Virus record (IMG/VR): IMGVR_UViG_3300026533_000019
Coordinates: 1-22,577 of that record
Source of the DNA: a virus
Strand: one strand, 5' to 3'
DNA: 22,577 nt
Below, piece after piece: positions 5,171-12,343 of this stretch. The translations under genes and the position numbers were made by a program. The first letter of the stretch is position 1. Each line of letters starts with the position of its first letter. Under the pieces are notes generated by a model. It searched no databases. It was not told the origin of the DNA and saw nothing but the letters and a program-made list of their open reading frames with translations.

Positions 5171-6024
5171 AAATACATTACATACAGTTACCGACTGATT
5201 ACATCGGGGAGTTAAAGCGAAATGGAGAGTCTGAAAAGGCTCGTGCTTTTATGGAGTATTTCTATGATTTGCAGATTATTGCACTTGAGGAGCGTGAGCC
5301 TAACAGTATTAGATACTATGCTAAGAGTTGGGGTAACTGGGAGCGTGGTAAGAGTATAAAGCCTAAGAGCAACAGTGTCGTAGTTAAATGGATAGATGAG
5401 TTTACATTGCAGATTGAGAAGTATTATGCTTCATGGAGCTTAGTTAATTCACGCAACAGTGCCAGGGTTAAAAATAGCTCTGGTTCAAAACCAAAAGAAC
5501 GCTTAAAGAACGAAGAAAGAACGCTTAAAACGTCTACAGAGTCCGAAAACAAGGAGTTTACAGAAACTAAAAGAACGCTTAAAGAACAGCAAAAGAACGA
5601 AGAATATAATTTTAATGATGATGATAAGACGCTTCGCAGAGATTATGAAAATATGTATTTTATATTTAGAGCTTTCAATGGTTCTTATGCTGGTAATAAA
5701 GAAGATGGATTTATTGCTTATAAAGAGCTGGTTAACAGATTGCCTTACAGAGAGATGAGCAAAGCTATTAAACTTTACTTCTCCGATAACAGTGTGGTTA
5801 AAAAGTGTGGTATAGAAAAATTCTTTAAGAACTCTGTTTACTTAGATTATACGACTAAAAGAGTATCTGTGTTTATAGATGGCAACTGGGTAGATGGTTC
5901 TTACCTTGGCGAATCATTCTTGGCTGATAATGGTGAAGAGATGGTATTGAGTGCTGAAGGCTTTGCAAAGTTCTTTGCAGAGGATAAAGTTCGATTGTTG
6001 GACTTAGATGAGAGTGTGGCTTAG
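5167..6024 (+). CDS. Putative phage replication initiator (lambda O-like layout)
   Basis: A 285-residue protein in three parts. Residues 1-95 look like a winged-helix DNA-binding domain (KARAFMEYFYDLQII, SIRYYAKSWG, NSVVVKWIDEFTLQIEKYYASW). Residues 100-155 are a polar, Lys/Glu/Arg-rich linker with repeated KNEE and RTLK words. Residues 160-285 form a second folded part (YENMYFIFRAFNG, EKFFKNSVYLDY). The linker codons contain iteron-like DNA repeats and are followed by an AT-rich patch. That is the architecture of lambda gpO, where the origin lies within the initiator gene. The gene follows dnaB with a 4-base ATGA overlap. It probably binds the origin and loads the phage helicase. A helicase-loader or primosome protein without initiator activity is the alternative. 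Confidence 0.65.
   Translation: MKIHYIQLPTDYIGELKRNGESEKARAFMEYFYDLQIIALEEREPNSIRYYAKSWGNWERGKSIKPKSNSVVVKWIDEFTLQIEKYYASWSLVNSRNSARVKNSSGSKPKERLKNEERTLKTSTESENKEFTETKRTLKEQQKNEEYNFNDDDKTLRRDYENMYFIFRAFNGSYAGNKEDGFIAYKELVNRLPYREMSKAIKLYFSDNSVVKKCGIEKFFKNSVYLDYTTKRVSVFIDGNWVDGSYLGESFLADNGEEMVLSAEGFAKFFAEDKVRLLDLDESVA
5493..5628. other. Iteron-like repeats plus AT-rich patch: candidate replication origin
   Basis: A 19-bp word AAAAGAACGCTTAAAGAAC occurs exactly at 5493-5511 and 5569-5587. The shorter GAACGCTTAAA also occurs at 5519-5529. AAAGAACGAAGAA follows the first copy (5505-5517) and recurs at 5591-5603. The first copy is read in one codon phase and the other two in another, so selection on the peptide does not explain the match. 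Directly after comes an AT-rich stretch (about 5603-5628) suitable for melting. By analogy with lambda ori this is the best origin candidate in the window. Confidence 0.6.
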
Positions 6025-6025
6025 G

Positions 6026-6160
6026 ATGATGGGAATATATATTAATTTACATAACTGGGTTTATAGTAATTTTAGCAGGAACGTAACTGTTTCTATGCAA
6101 AGCGTATACATCCTATGCAACACTATATCGATGAGATTAAAAATAAACCTGCTGGGATGA
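6026..6160 (+). CDS. Very small ORF after the initiator gene (doubtful)
   Basis: A possible 44-residue product starting MMGIYINLHNWVYSNFS. The ATG lies one base after the initiator stop codon and has no clear ribosome-binding site. It overlaps the better small ORF at 6115-6252 in another phase. The early part of this frame and the later part of the other frame could once have formed one protein, since the second frame is open from 6076. I cannot decide between a real gene, a frameshifted remnant and chance. Confidence 0.25.
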   Translation: MMGIYINLHNWVYSNFSRNVTVSMQSVYILCNTISMRLKINLLG

Positions 6161-6252
6161 TAATGCTATGTATGTTAACCAGGGGAGTAGTAGGTGAAGA
6201 GTTTGATGTGTGTGAGGAGTTTAAATCTTTTATTTGGTGGGCTTATAGATGA
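6115..6252 (+). CDS. Small unknown ORF ahead of the tail protein gene
   Basis: A 45-residue frame from the ATG at 6115 (begins MQHYIDEIKNKPAGMIMLCM, ends EEFKSFIWWAYR). The composition looks protein-like, and its stop codon overlaps the next gene's ATG in an ATGA, the usual coupling in this genome. The same frame is open back to 6076 (residues QERNCFYAKRIHP), so the N terminus may be longer, or the gene may carry a frameshift relative to the 6026 frame. No family recognised. Confidence 0.45.
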   Translation: MQHYIDEIKNKPAGMIMLCMLTRGVVGEEFDVCEEFKSFIWWAYR

Positions 6253-6800
6253 TGAATTTTACATTCAATCCAAAAGGCTTTGACACTCTAGCAGAACAGC
6301 TTGACACAGCAGTAGCACTTAAAGCAACGGTGCGAACATTAAACGAAGAGGGTAGACGTTTTGGAACTCAAACCGTCAAGTACGTTCGAGAAGAGTACAA
6401 CATCAAGGCTTCTACACTTAAGAGCTACATTAAGCAGAACAGAGCGAATAAAAATGAATTAGAATTTACTATTGTTATTCGCTCTTCACCACTTTCTCTC
6501 TCTCGTTTCGGTCTACGTTCCAAGAACGTTAGAACAAAGAGAGGAATGAGAAAGGGCGTGACGGTTAAAGTGTTTCGTAAGAAGAAGCGAAAGATAGTTA
6601 AACATGCGTTTAGTCCAACGGGTAAGCAGATATTTAAGAGAGAAGGGAGTCAGCGACTACCAATCTCTAAGCTAACCACGCTCTCTGCACCACAGATGTT
6701 TAAGAGTGATACCATAGAGGATGGGTACGAGACAGTAGAACAACATCTACCTAAAACATTTGAAAGAAATTATAATTTTTATCTTTCAAAAATAAAATAG
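6249..6800 (+). CDS. Z: Minor tail protein, lambda GpZ family
   Basis: A 183-residue basic protein. It matches the GpZ (prophage minor tail protein Z) pattern: an N-terminal helix with RTLNEEGRRFGTQTVKYVRE, then YNIKASTLKSYIKQNRANKN, IRSSPLSLSRFGLRS, a basic KGVTVKVFRKKKRKI hairpin, a HAFSPTGKQIFKREG segment and the closing LPISKLTTLSAPQMF. GpZ-type proteins act in tail completion and joining. Lambda Z (192 residues) is of similar size. Its position before the terminase genes is unusual, since in lambda it follows the head genes. The start may be 6249 or the adjacent ATG at 6252. Confidence 0.8.
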   Translation: MMNFTFNPKGFDTLAEQLDTAVALKATVRTLNEEGRRFGTQTVKYVREEYNIKASTLKSYIKQNRANKNELEFTIVIRSSPLSLSRFGLRSKNVRTKRGMRKGVTVKVFRKKKRKIVKHAFSPTGKQIFKREGSQRLPISKLTTLSAPQMFKSDTIEDGYETVEQHLPKTFERNYNFYLSKIK

Positions 6801-6805
6801 GTTCT

Positions 6806-6925
6806 TTGGGGAAAGTTTCGCCTATACGGTCACTTGTGAGCGTGGAAAACGCACGGTTTTGGGCGTTTGAAACTCCTTGACAAAATTAAAATAACACTTG
6901 ACACTTGACAGAAAGGAGAATTATT
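6806..6925. promoter_or_regulatory. Structured gap before the small terminase: candidate packaging (cos-type) region
   Basis: The gap between the GpZ-like gene and the small terminase is locally richer in G and C than its surroundings. It holds nested short inverted repeats (GCGT/ACGC around 6840-6853, AAAAC/GTTTT around 6847-6860, GTTTC/GAAAC as outer arms) followed by three TTGAC words (6877, 6898, 6905), two of them in tandem ACTTGAC. Lambda cos lies in the same place relative to the small terminase gene, and GpA-family terminases cut cos. The position supports cos; no cut site can be read from sequence alone. A TTGACA-type promoter for the packaging genes is the alternative. Confidence 0.35.
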
Positions 6926-7549
6926 ATGTTACTTACTCAAAGTAAATTTGCAGAGTTGATTGGCACGACTAGACAGACTGTTGGGAACCTTGTGAAGAAT
7001 GGTACGCTTCATCTTACTAATAAAAAAATAAAAACAGATGATGCATTTAAAATTTTAAAAAGTACAGGACAACTTTCTGCTGATAATAAGTTTATCCCAA
7101 AAAAAAGTTCTCCTGTTATTCATAGCTCTCCAAGTATCTTCGATGTTGACCCTGCCTCTTACCCAACACTTTCTGCAGATGAAAAAAACAAACAAGAGAA
7201 GCAGTTACTTGAGAGAGCGATGGAGCAACAAGCCAAAGAGCTTGGGCTGTCTCTTTCAGATATTCAGACTCCAGAGATAGAAGCGATGGAAAAGTGGGAA
7301 GTAGAAAGATTTAAAATCTTTTACCAAGGTATGCTGGAGAGAGCGAAGTATTTTAAAGAGATTGGTCGGCTTGTAGATGTGGAGGAGGTAAAAGAAGAGC
7401 AGTTTGGTATTTCTCGAACTGTTCGTGATGCTGTTATGAGCATAAGCAACAGGATAGCTCACAAGCTTATTAATAAAACAGAGATTCATGAGATTAAGCT
7501 GATCCTTGATGCTGAAGCTTTGAAAGTTATGGAGAATTTGAGTTTATGA
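6926..7549 (+). CDS. Small terminase subunit, Nu1-like
   Basis: A 207-residue protein. Its first 55 residues (SKFAELIGTTRQTVGNLVKN, then a beta wing and TDDAFKILK) form the winged helix-turn-helix typical of lambda Nu1, which binds the packaging site and positions the large subunit. The middle is helical and charged (about 85-150), fit for oligomerisation and contact with the large terminase. The ATG at 6926 has AAAGGAG upstream with good spacing; an in-frame TTG at 6905 lies before the SD and is not used. The next gene overlaps by 4 bases. Unlike in lambda, about 2.4 kb with a methyltransferase separates it from the large subunit. Confidence 0.75.
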   Translation: MLLTQSKFAELIGTTRQTVGNLVKNGTLHLTNKKIKTDDAFKILKSTGQLSADNKFIPKKSSPVIHSSPSIFDVDPASYPTLSADEKNKQEKQLLERAMEQQAKELGLSLSDIQTPEIEAMEKWEVERFKIFYQGMLERAKYFKEIGRLVDVEEVKEEQFGISRTVRDAVMSISNRIAHKLINKTEIHEIKLILDAEALKVMENLSL

Positions 7550-7818
7550 TATTTGAAAAAGAACTAAAAGAAGAACTAATAAAAACAGAAGTAGAGCTTA
7601 TAAAATTAAGTTTTACCATAAGCGATAAGCTTGGAGAGACTGCTGTAGAGTCAGCTCTAAATAATTTTTATGATTATTTATGTAGAGGTTTAGGTAAAGA
7701 GAGGTTTCTCTCTTTTATGAATATGGAATATAGAGAGTATGTGATTAATTTAACTCAAGCAATTCCTGAAGAGTTGTTACCGAAGGCTATGCCTGTAATT
7801 TTAGGAGTGAAGAGATGA
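7546..7818 (+). CDS. Hypothetical phage protein
   Basis: A 90-residue acidic, mostly helical protein (KELKEELIKTEVELIKLSF, ETAVESALNNFYDYLCRG, LTQAIPEELLPKAMPVIL). No recognised family or motif. It starts in an ATGA overlap with the small terminase and ends in an ATGA overlap with the next membrane-protein gene, so it belongs to the packaging transcription unit. Confidence 0.65.
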   Translation: MIFEKELKEELIKTEVELIKLSFTISDKLGETAVESALNNFYDYLCRGLGKERFLSFMNMEYREYVINLTQAIPEELLPKAMPVILGVKR

Positions 7819-8036
7819 GAAAAATATATAATTTCGTAATAAAAATAACAGAAAGAAAGTTTGAAAGAGTTCTTACTTTTTGGTTTATTATATTTGCCAT
7901 AATGGCTCTTTTGGTGTGGGTTATTGAAGCAGTATTAGGAGTTTCTCACGACCCACAATGGTATGATATTGTTTATATGGTTGGTTGTGTTTATGGTTAT
8001 TTTGGAACGCTTAAGCGATTATCGGAGGTTATCTAA
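7815..8036 (+). CDS. Small membrane protein
   Basis: A 73-residue protein with a basic N terminus (RKIYNFVIKITERKFER), one long hydrophobic helix (VLTFWFIIFAIMALLVWVIE, about 19-38) and a shorter second one (YDIVYMVGCVYGYFG, about 51-65). It would sit in the inner membrane with both ends probably cytoplasmic. Function unknown; a superinfection-exclusion or lysis role would be guesswork. It overlaps its neighbours by 4 and 1 bases. Confidence 0.65.
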   Translation: MRKIYNFVIKITERKFERVLTFWFIIFAIMALLVWVIEAVLGVSHDPQWYDIVYMVGCVYGYFGTLKRLSEVI

Positions 8037-9349
8037 TGCAAATAGTCTACAAAAACCCAAAAGACCTAAAAAAATACCCTCAAAATGCCAAAGAGCATCC
8101 ACCAGAGCAGATACAACAGATAGCAGACAGTATAAAAAAATACAAGTTTAATGACCCAATAGCACTTGATGAGAACAACATCATTATCGAGGGGCATGGT
8201 CGGCTTGATGCTGCACTATTGCTTGAGATGGATGAAGTGCCAACCATTGTTCTTTCACATCTTAGTGAAGACGAGAAGAGAGCCTACATCATCGCACACA
8301 ACAAACTAACACTTAATACAGGGTTTGATATGGACGTGCTACTAAAAGAGCTTACAAGCCTTTATGAGAACGGTTTTGACCTGCTTCTAACTGGGTTTGA
8401 TGATATGGAGCTTGAAGAGTTGAAAATAGGCTTCACTCCACCCGTTATAGACTATGATAAAGCAGATGATGTGCCAACGGTTGAAGAGGAGCAGGTGGTT
8501 ATTAAAGAGGGTGCCCACATCATCTTAAATGACCACGTCCTCTATTGTGGTGATGCAACAAAAAAGGAGGATGTGCTTTATCTGTTAGAGGGTACAGCTC
8601 CTAAGCAAAATACCATTCACTTCTTAAGTGACCCACCATACGGCATATCGTATGACCCAAAACTTCCTAAATATGGCATGATAAAAAATGATGATAAGTT
8701 TTTAAACTTCATACCACTAGCCAAACGCTACACCAATGGCTTTTTTATGATTTGGACTTCTTACCAAGTGGTCGATGAGTGGATTAAGCGTACCAAAAAA
8801 TCATTTGAGAAGATTACCAATATGATAATTTGGCACAAAGGTGGTGGTGGCATGGGTGACTGTGCCAAAACTTTAGCCACAGACTACGAAATAGCCTTGG
8901 TCGTGAACCGTGGTAATCAGCTCCAAAGTGGGCGTGGTTCTTCTGTGTGGCAGTACCAAAACGATGCTAAGAAAGACTTTGTAAAAAAGGCAAAGAAAGC
9001 AGAACTACAGAGCATATTAGATCACATGATAGACGGTGAGACGCTCTGGAGAGTCAAAAAGGACAACACAGCTACCTACCTGCACCCAACGCAGAAGCCA
9101 GTAGAGATAAATGAGAGAGCATTACTTAACTTTACCAAGAAAGGAGATTTTGTCTGTGACTTTTTTACAGGAAGTGGTAGCAACCTCATAGCGTGTGAAA
9201 ACATGGGTCGAAAGTTTAGAGGCATGGAGCTTGATATCAAATATATGCAAGTGATAGTGGAGAGGTGGTGTGAATATACCTCGGTCGATACGATTGTGAT
9301 TAATGGTCAAGAAGTTTCTTGGTCGGAGTATAAGGAGGGTAATATATGA
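8036..9349 (+). CDS. DNA methyltransferase with N-terminal ParB-like domain
   Basis: A 437-residue protein. Residues 1-95 are a ParB/sulfiredoxin-type domain (LKKYPQNAKEHPPEQIQQIA, EGHGRLDAALLL at 52-63). Residues 155-437 are an amino-methyltransferase: DPPYGISY (199-206, catalytic motif IV) comes before DFFTGSGS (375-382, SAM-binding motif I), the order of beta-class enzymes. DPPY points to adenine-N6 or cytosine-N4 methylation. Phage enzymes of this ParB-MTase type are usually orphans without a restriction partner, and none is seen here. Likely uses are protection from host restriction or marking of phage DNA around packaging, given its place between the two terminase genes. A one-base overlap with the gene before and an ATGA overlap with the gene after place it in the same unit. 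Confidence 0.92.
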   Translation: MQIVYKNPKDLKKYPQNAKEHPPEQIQQIADSIKKYKFNDPIALDENNIIIEGHGRLDAALLLEMDEVPTIVLSHLSEDEKRAYIIAHNKLTLNTGFDMDVLLKELTSLYENGFDLLLTGFDDMELEELKIGFTPPVIDYDKADDVPTVEEEQVVIKEGAHIILNDHVLYCGDATKKEDVLYLLEGTAPKQNTIHFLSDPPYGISYDPKLPKYGMIKNDDKFLNFIPLAKRYTNGFFMIWTSYQVVDEWIKRTKKSFEKITNMIIWHKGGGGMGDCAKTLATDYEIALVVNRGNQLQSGRGSSVWQYQNDAKKDFVKKAKKAELQSILDHMIDGETLWRVKKDNTATYLHPTQKPVEINERALLNFTKKGDFVCDFFTGSGSNLIACENMGRKFRGMELDIKYMQVIVERWCEYTSVDTIVINGQEVSWSEYKEGNI

Positions 9350-9516
9350 CAACAGCACATGATATAGTTTTGATAATTGATAGCAAAACAGGTAAAGAAG
9401 AAATAGAAAAAAGTCACAAAGAATTAAAAAATAAACTTAAAGAACTAGATAGAGATGAGCTTGAAGATATAGCTTTAAAGTTGGCTTATTCTTTAAGTAT
9501 TTTAAGAGAGGAGTAG
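9346..9516 (+). CDS. Small hypothetical protein
   Basis: A 56-residue protein (begins MTTAHDIVLIIDSKTGKEE, ends SLSILREE). It has a strong ribosome-binding site AAGGAGGG 5 bases before the ATG and an ATGA overlap with the methyltransferase stop. The beta-strand then TGKEE start followed by a charged helix resembles the next small protein (VVINVWTGKEYFVGIEK), so the two may be related. Function unknown. Confidence 0.65.
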   Translation: MTTAHDIVLIIDSKTGKEEIEKSHKELKNKLKELDRDELEDIALKLAYSLSILREE

Positions 9517-9523
9517 AGAGCTA

Positions 9524-9673
9524 ATGGAGTATGTTGTTATTAATGTTTGGACAGGTAAAGAATATTTTGTAGGAATAGAAAAACAGTGCAAGGAATACAT
9601 GAAGAAAGAGGGATTGATTGTTGATAATATTTTTAAATGCCTAACAAGAGAAGAGATAAAAAAGTATATTTAA
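9524..9673 (+). CDS. Small hypothetical protein
   Basis: A 49-residue protein (begins MEYVVINVWTGKEYFVGIEK, ends LTREEIKKYI). GAGGAG lies upstream at 9509-9514, and the stop is immediately followed by the ATG of the next gene. Its start resembles the preceding 56-residue protein in layout (strand, TGKE turn, strand or helix). No known family recognised. Confidence 0.6.
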   Translation: MEYVVINVWTGKEYFVGIEKQCKEYMKKEGLIVDNIFKCLTREEIKKYI

Positions 9674-9931
9674 ATGACCCACAACGCTCAAAAAGTACAG
9701 CTTCTCGCCATGCTCTTGTTTCGAGCTGATGAGATAGAGCGATACTTTGAGCTTGAATCTCCAAATTTAAGCTTTGAGGAGGTGGTCGAAAAGGGTAGGC
9801 TTGGTCAGCAGGTAGAGACTAGAAAAGCTCTTTTTGAAAGAGTAAAAAGAGGTGAGGTATTTGCCATCAAAGAGTGGCATCGACTTGAAGAGAAGATTGA
9901 ATTTGAGATTAGGAAGAGGGAGTTAAAATGA
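9674..9931 (+). CDS. Hypothetical protein directly upstream of the large terminase
   Basis: An 85-residue helical, charged protein (KVQLLAMLLFRADEIERYFE, ETRKALFERVKRGEVFAIKEW, then a Glu/Lys-rich helix). The R-x-A-L-x-x-x-x-x-x-G-x-x-x-A-I-x-x-W pattern is reminiscent of C-terminal segments of small terminase subunits. With the Nu1-like gene present, a second terminase accessory is only one option. It overlaps the large terminase by 4 bases (ATGA). Confidence 0.6.
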   Translation: MTHNAQKVQLLAMLLFRADEIERYFELESPNLSFEEVVEKGRLGQQVETRKALFERVKRGEVFAIKEWHRLEEKIEFEIRKRELK

Positions 9932-11778
9932 GTGTAGTCTTACAAGCATGGAAAGACGGCTTAAGACCAGACCCACAAATCGGAGTCGATGAGTGGCGTA
10001 ACAAATACCGTTATCTTTCAGAGTCTGGTGCAAGTGAACATGGTAAGCTAGATAGCAACCGAACACCTTACACCATAGAGATAGCAGAGCATCTCTCACC
10101 ACAGAGTCCTACACAGCAGGTGTTTGTCTGCAAAGGGGTACAGGTAGCCATTACAGAGCTGGGTAACGACTTCTTATTTACCTATGCACACTTGTATAGT
10201 AGACCGATGATGGGAGTACTCCCCACTAAGCCACTTCTTGAAGACCATGTCAAGAGTAAAGTTTGGTCAGGGGTAAACGCATCACCTGTACTTAAAAATG
10301 AGGTTTTTTATCCCATTAAACAAGGCTCTACCAAAACTTCATCGACGCTCAAAATGGTTATGAGAAAGAGTGGTACAACACTCAACTGGCGTTGGGCAGA
10401 ATCTAAGTCTACTTACGCTTCAGTGACTTATGGGGCAATATTAGCATCAGATGTAGACAGATGGCCCGATGATGTAGAGGGGGAGGGAGACCCTATCTCC
10501 CTGCTACAGAAAAGGCTTGATACCTTTGGGATTAGAAAGAAATTTTTTTGTGAATCTTCACCGACAAAGCGTAGAAACTCTAAGATTTACGCTGAGTCGA
10601 TGTACGGTGACAGAAACTACTACAACATGAAGTGTCCAACCTGTGCCGAGTACATAAAATTTTCAGAAGAGAATTTTGTCTATGAGTATGACAAAGAGAG
10701 CTATGAGCTTCTCTCTGATGTGATTTATAGATGCCCTCACAATGACTGCATCATCAAAGAGTATGAGAAAACAGAGATGATGGCTCTTGAAAATGGGGCT
10801 AAGTGGATTCCTGAAAATCCAAATTTTAGGAATCCACTTAGAAAAACTTACTTTTTGCCCTCTTACTACTCTCCTTGGAAGAGTTGGTTTGATGTATTTA
10901 CAGAATATTTGATTGCTCTTGGTGAAAAAGAGAAGTATGGGAAAACAAAAAAAATAAAAGTTTGGTACAACACCATTGACGGCTCCGTCTATGACGACGA
11001 ATCCGAAAAAGAAGTACAAACAACCCTTGACCAGCTCCTACAAAGAAGAGAGGAATATACAAAGGTTCCTGAAGATGTTGTGCTACTAAGTGCAGGAGTA
11101 GATACACAAGGAAATAGATTTGAAGTGAGCGTCTATGGTTGGGTAAACGATAGAGAGCGATATCTAATCGCACACTACATCGTTACAGGTGACCCAAAAG
11201 ATCCAACAACTCAAAAACTTTTAGATGACCTGTTGTTTAAAAAGCTTTTTGAGTGTGAAAATGGTGGAGCTATGAAAATATTTACATCTGCCATCGACAC
11301 AGGAGGAGACAAAACCCAGCATGTATACAATTACGTGCTTAGACGTTATAAAAATCATAGATTATTCGCAGTAAAAGGAGGTAAAAGTATAGATGACCCA
11401 ATAGTAAAAGACTTTAGCATTATAAAAACAAAGAAAAATAGACCGTTAAAGCTCTATATCTTGGGTGTAAACTCTGCAAAAGATGACATTATATCCGATG
11501 TAGAAGAGCAGTTTGGAACACGTTATATACACTTTCCACATAATATTCAAAAATTTTATGAAGGTGTTGTAATGGAGCATGATATGAGTGACGAGGCATT
11601 TTTGAACCAGTTCCTGCAAGAGACCAAAGATGAAGAGGGGAGATGGAAAAACGAACTGAAAAGACGAAATGAAGCCCTAGACTGTGCCGTGTATGCCTCG
11701 GCAGCAGTCAAGTGTGTAAAAGGGTTAGACTTGGACAAATTGGCGAAGCTGGGTAAACGAGCTTTTTATAAAAGATAA
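9928..11778 (+). CDS. A: Large terminase subunit, lambda GpA family
   Basis: The ATP-driven motor and nuclease that cuts concatemeric DNA and pumps it into proheads. It has 616 residues (lambda A 641). Family signposts are DEWRNKYRYLSESGASEHGK (21-40), the ATP-binding segment CKGVQVAITE (68-77), a Walker B-like ASDVDRWPDD (173-182), a Cys4 zinc-type cluster CPTC (236-239) with CPHNDC (269-274), and nuclease acidic sites AGVDTQGNRFEVSVYGW (Asp392), SAIDTGGD (Asp457) and NEALDCAVYA (Asp585). The usual family segment reads like KG-x-Q-x-G-x-TE; here the third glycine is Ala74. The protein is otherwise complete. It sits after the ParB-MTase block, separated from the Nu1-like gene. The family implies cos-type packaging. 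Confidence 0.93.
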   Translation: MSVVLQAWKDGLRPDPQIGVDEWRNKYRYLSESGASEHGKLDSNRTPYTIEIAEHLSPQSPTQQVFVCKGVQVAITELGNDFLFTYAHLYSRPMMGVLPTKPLLEDHVKSKVWSGVNASPVLKNEVFYPIKQGSTKTSSTLKMVMRKSGTTLNWRWAESKSTYASVTYGAILASDVDRWPDDVEGEGDPISLLQKRLDTFGIRKKFFCESSPTKRRNSKIYAESMYGDRNYYNMKCPTCAEYIKFSEENFVYEYDKESYELLSDVIYRCPHNDCIIKEYEKTEMMALENGAKWIPENPNFRNPLRKTYFLPSYYSPWKSWFDVFTEYLIALGEKEKYGKTKKIKVWYNTIDGSVYDDESEKEVQTTLDQLLQRREEYTKVPEDVVLLSAGVDTQGNRFEVSVYGWVNDRERYLIAHYIVTGDPKDPTTQKLLDDLLFKKLFECENGGAMKIFTSAIDTGGDKTQHVYNYVLRRYKNHRLFAVKGGKSIDDPIVKDFSIIKTKKNRPLKLYILGVNSAKDDIISDVEEQFGTRYIHFPHNIQKFYEGVVMEHDMSDEAFLNQFLQETKDEEGRWKNELKRRNEALDCAVYASAAVKCVKGLDLDKLAKLGKRAFYKR

Positions 11779-11795
11779 TAGAATAGGGGAAAATT

Positions 11796-11993
11796 ATATC
11801 AAAGAAAGAGAAAGATACTTTAGAGAAGAGAACGCTTGTAAGAATTTACTTACCGATAAAGCTAGAACTTGCTATAGATAGATTTATGGCTAAAAAAGGC
11901 ATTAATAAAGGGGAAGCGATAGAAAAGTTCCTTATGGGGTCAGATACGCTGCAAGAGGAAGTAAGAGAAGTTGAAAGGATTTATACGTTTTAA
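11796..11993 (+). CDS. Ribbon-helix-helix protein with no ordinary start codon
   Basis: A 65-codon frame. Residues 11-50 (KRTLVRIYLPIKLELAIDRF, then MAKKGINKGEAIEKFLMG) fit the ribbon-helix-helix fold of Arc/CopG-type repressors: a strand, a helix, a GI turn and a second helix. The frame is open only from 11787 (TAG at 11784-11786) and contains no ATG, GTG or TTG before the domain. An AGGGGA ribosome-binding site (11785-11790) sits 2 bases from ATT (11793) and 5 bases from ATA (11796), so initiation at ATA or ATT is possible; otherwise the gene has lost its start. The ATG at 11889 would begin inside the domain. It could regulate the late genes that follow. Confidence 0.5.
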   Translation: MSKKEKDTLEKRTLVRIYLPIKLELAIDRFMAKKGINKGEAIEKFLMGSDTLQEEVREVERIYTF

Positions 11994-12003
11994 CAGACGA
12001 TAA

Positions 12004-12025
12004 CTGACACCTTTTTTTAGTGCAT
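12004..12025. repeat. 22-bp late-region element, copy 1
   Basis: CTGACACC followed by seven T, then A and GTGCAT. The same element with one base changed (G for A) is at 15841-15862, and a partial copy is at 15825-15840. Each full copy lies 55-75 bp before the first gene of a head block (adaptor/portal here, protease/capsid there). It is likely a shared regulator or promoter element. The following 12026-12079 is very A-rich with no gene. Confidence 0.55.
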
Positions 12026-12079
12026 ATCTAAAAAAAATAAAATAAGGCAAAATAAGACAAAACTACAAAGAGGTCTGTT

Positions 12080-12343
12080 TTGTCTATATATACCGTCGAA
12101 GATGCCCAAAAGTATCATAAAGAAGCACTGGACGCTCGTTCTTCTGTGCTTAAATCACAACGCTATAAAATTGCAGGTAGGGAACAACAAAGAGCAATGC
12201 TCTCTGAAGTTACTGCCGATTTAGAAAAATGGGAAGCTGAACTAAAAGAGATCTACGCAGCCAATTCTGAACTAAATCCAAACAACACATCTCTAAAAAT
12301 TCGTAGAGGCCCAACTGTTAAAACGTTGGGGTATAGAGCATGA
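12080..12343 (+). CDS. Head-tail adaptor-like small protein (DUF6148/gpW-like)
   Basis: An 87-residue protein. The segment IAGREQQRAMLSEVTADLEKW plus the preceding helix (YHKEALDARSSVLKSQRYK) follows the pattern of small gpW/DUF6148-type phage proteins encoded just before lambda-type portals (Y-x-I-x-x-R-x-x-x-R-x-x-L-x-x-I-x-x-x-x-x-x-W). They bind at the portal to complete the head. The start is a TTG at 12080, with AAAGAGG at 12066-12072; the next in-frame ATG would remove most of the domain. The C-terminal tail is Pro/Gly/Arg-rich. It overlaps the portal gene by 4 bases (ATGA). Confidence 0.7.
   Translation: MSIYTVEDAQKYHKEALDARSSVLKSQRYKIAGREQQRAMLSEVTADLEKWEAELKEIYAANSELNPNNTSLKIRRGPTVKTLGYRA

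Noticed and set aside
7963-8151. Forward ORF overlapping the membrane protein and methyltransferase
   Set aside because: It spans the junction of two well-supported genes in another frame and reads as low-quality protein.
8036-9349. Part of a restriction-modification system
   Set aside because: No endonuclease-like gene lies beside the methyltransferase; neighbours are packaging genes, so an orphan enzyme is more likely.
10663-11173. Reverse-strand ORFs inside the large terminase gene
   Set aside because: Shadows of a clear GpA-family coding sequence, with Leu/Phe/His-rich artefact-like composition.
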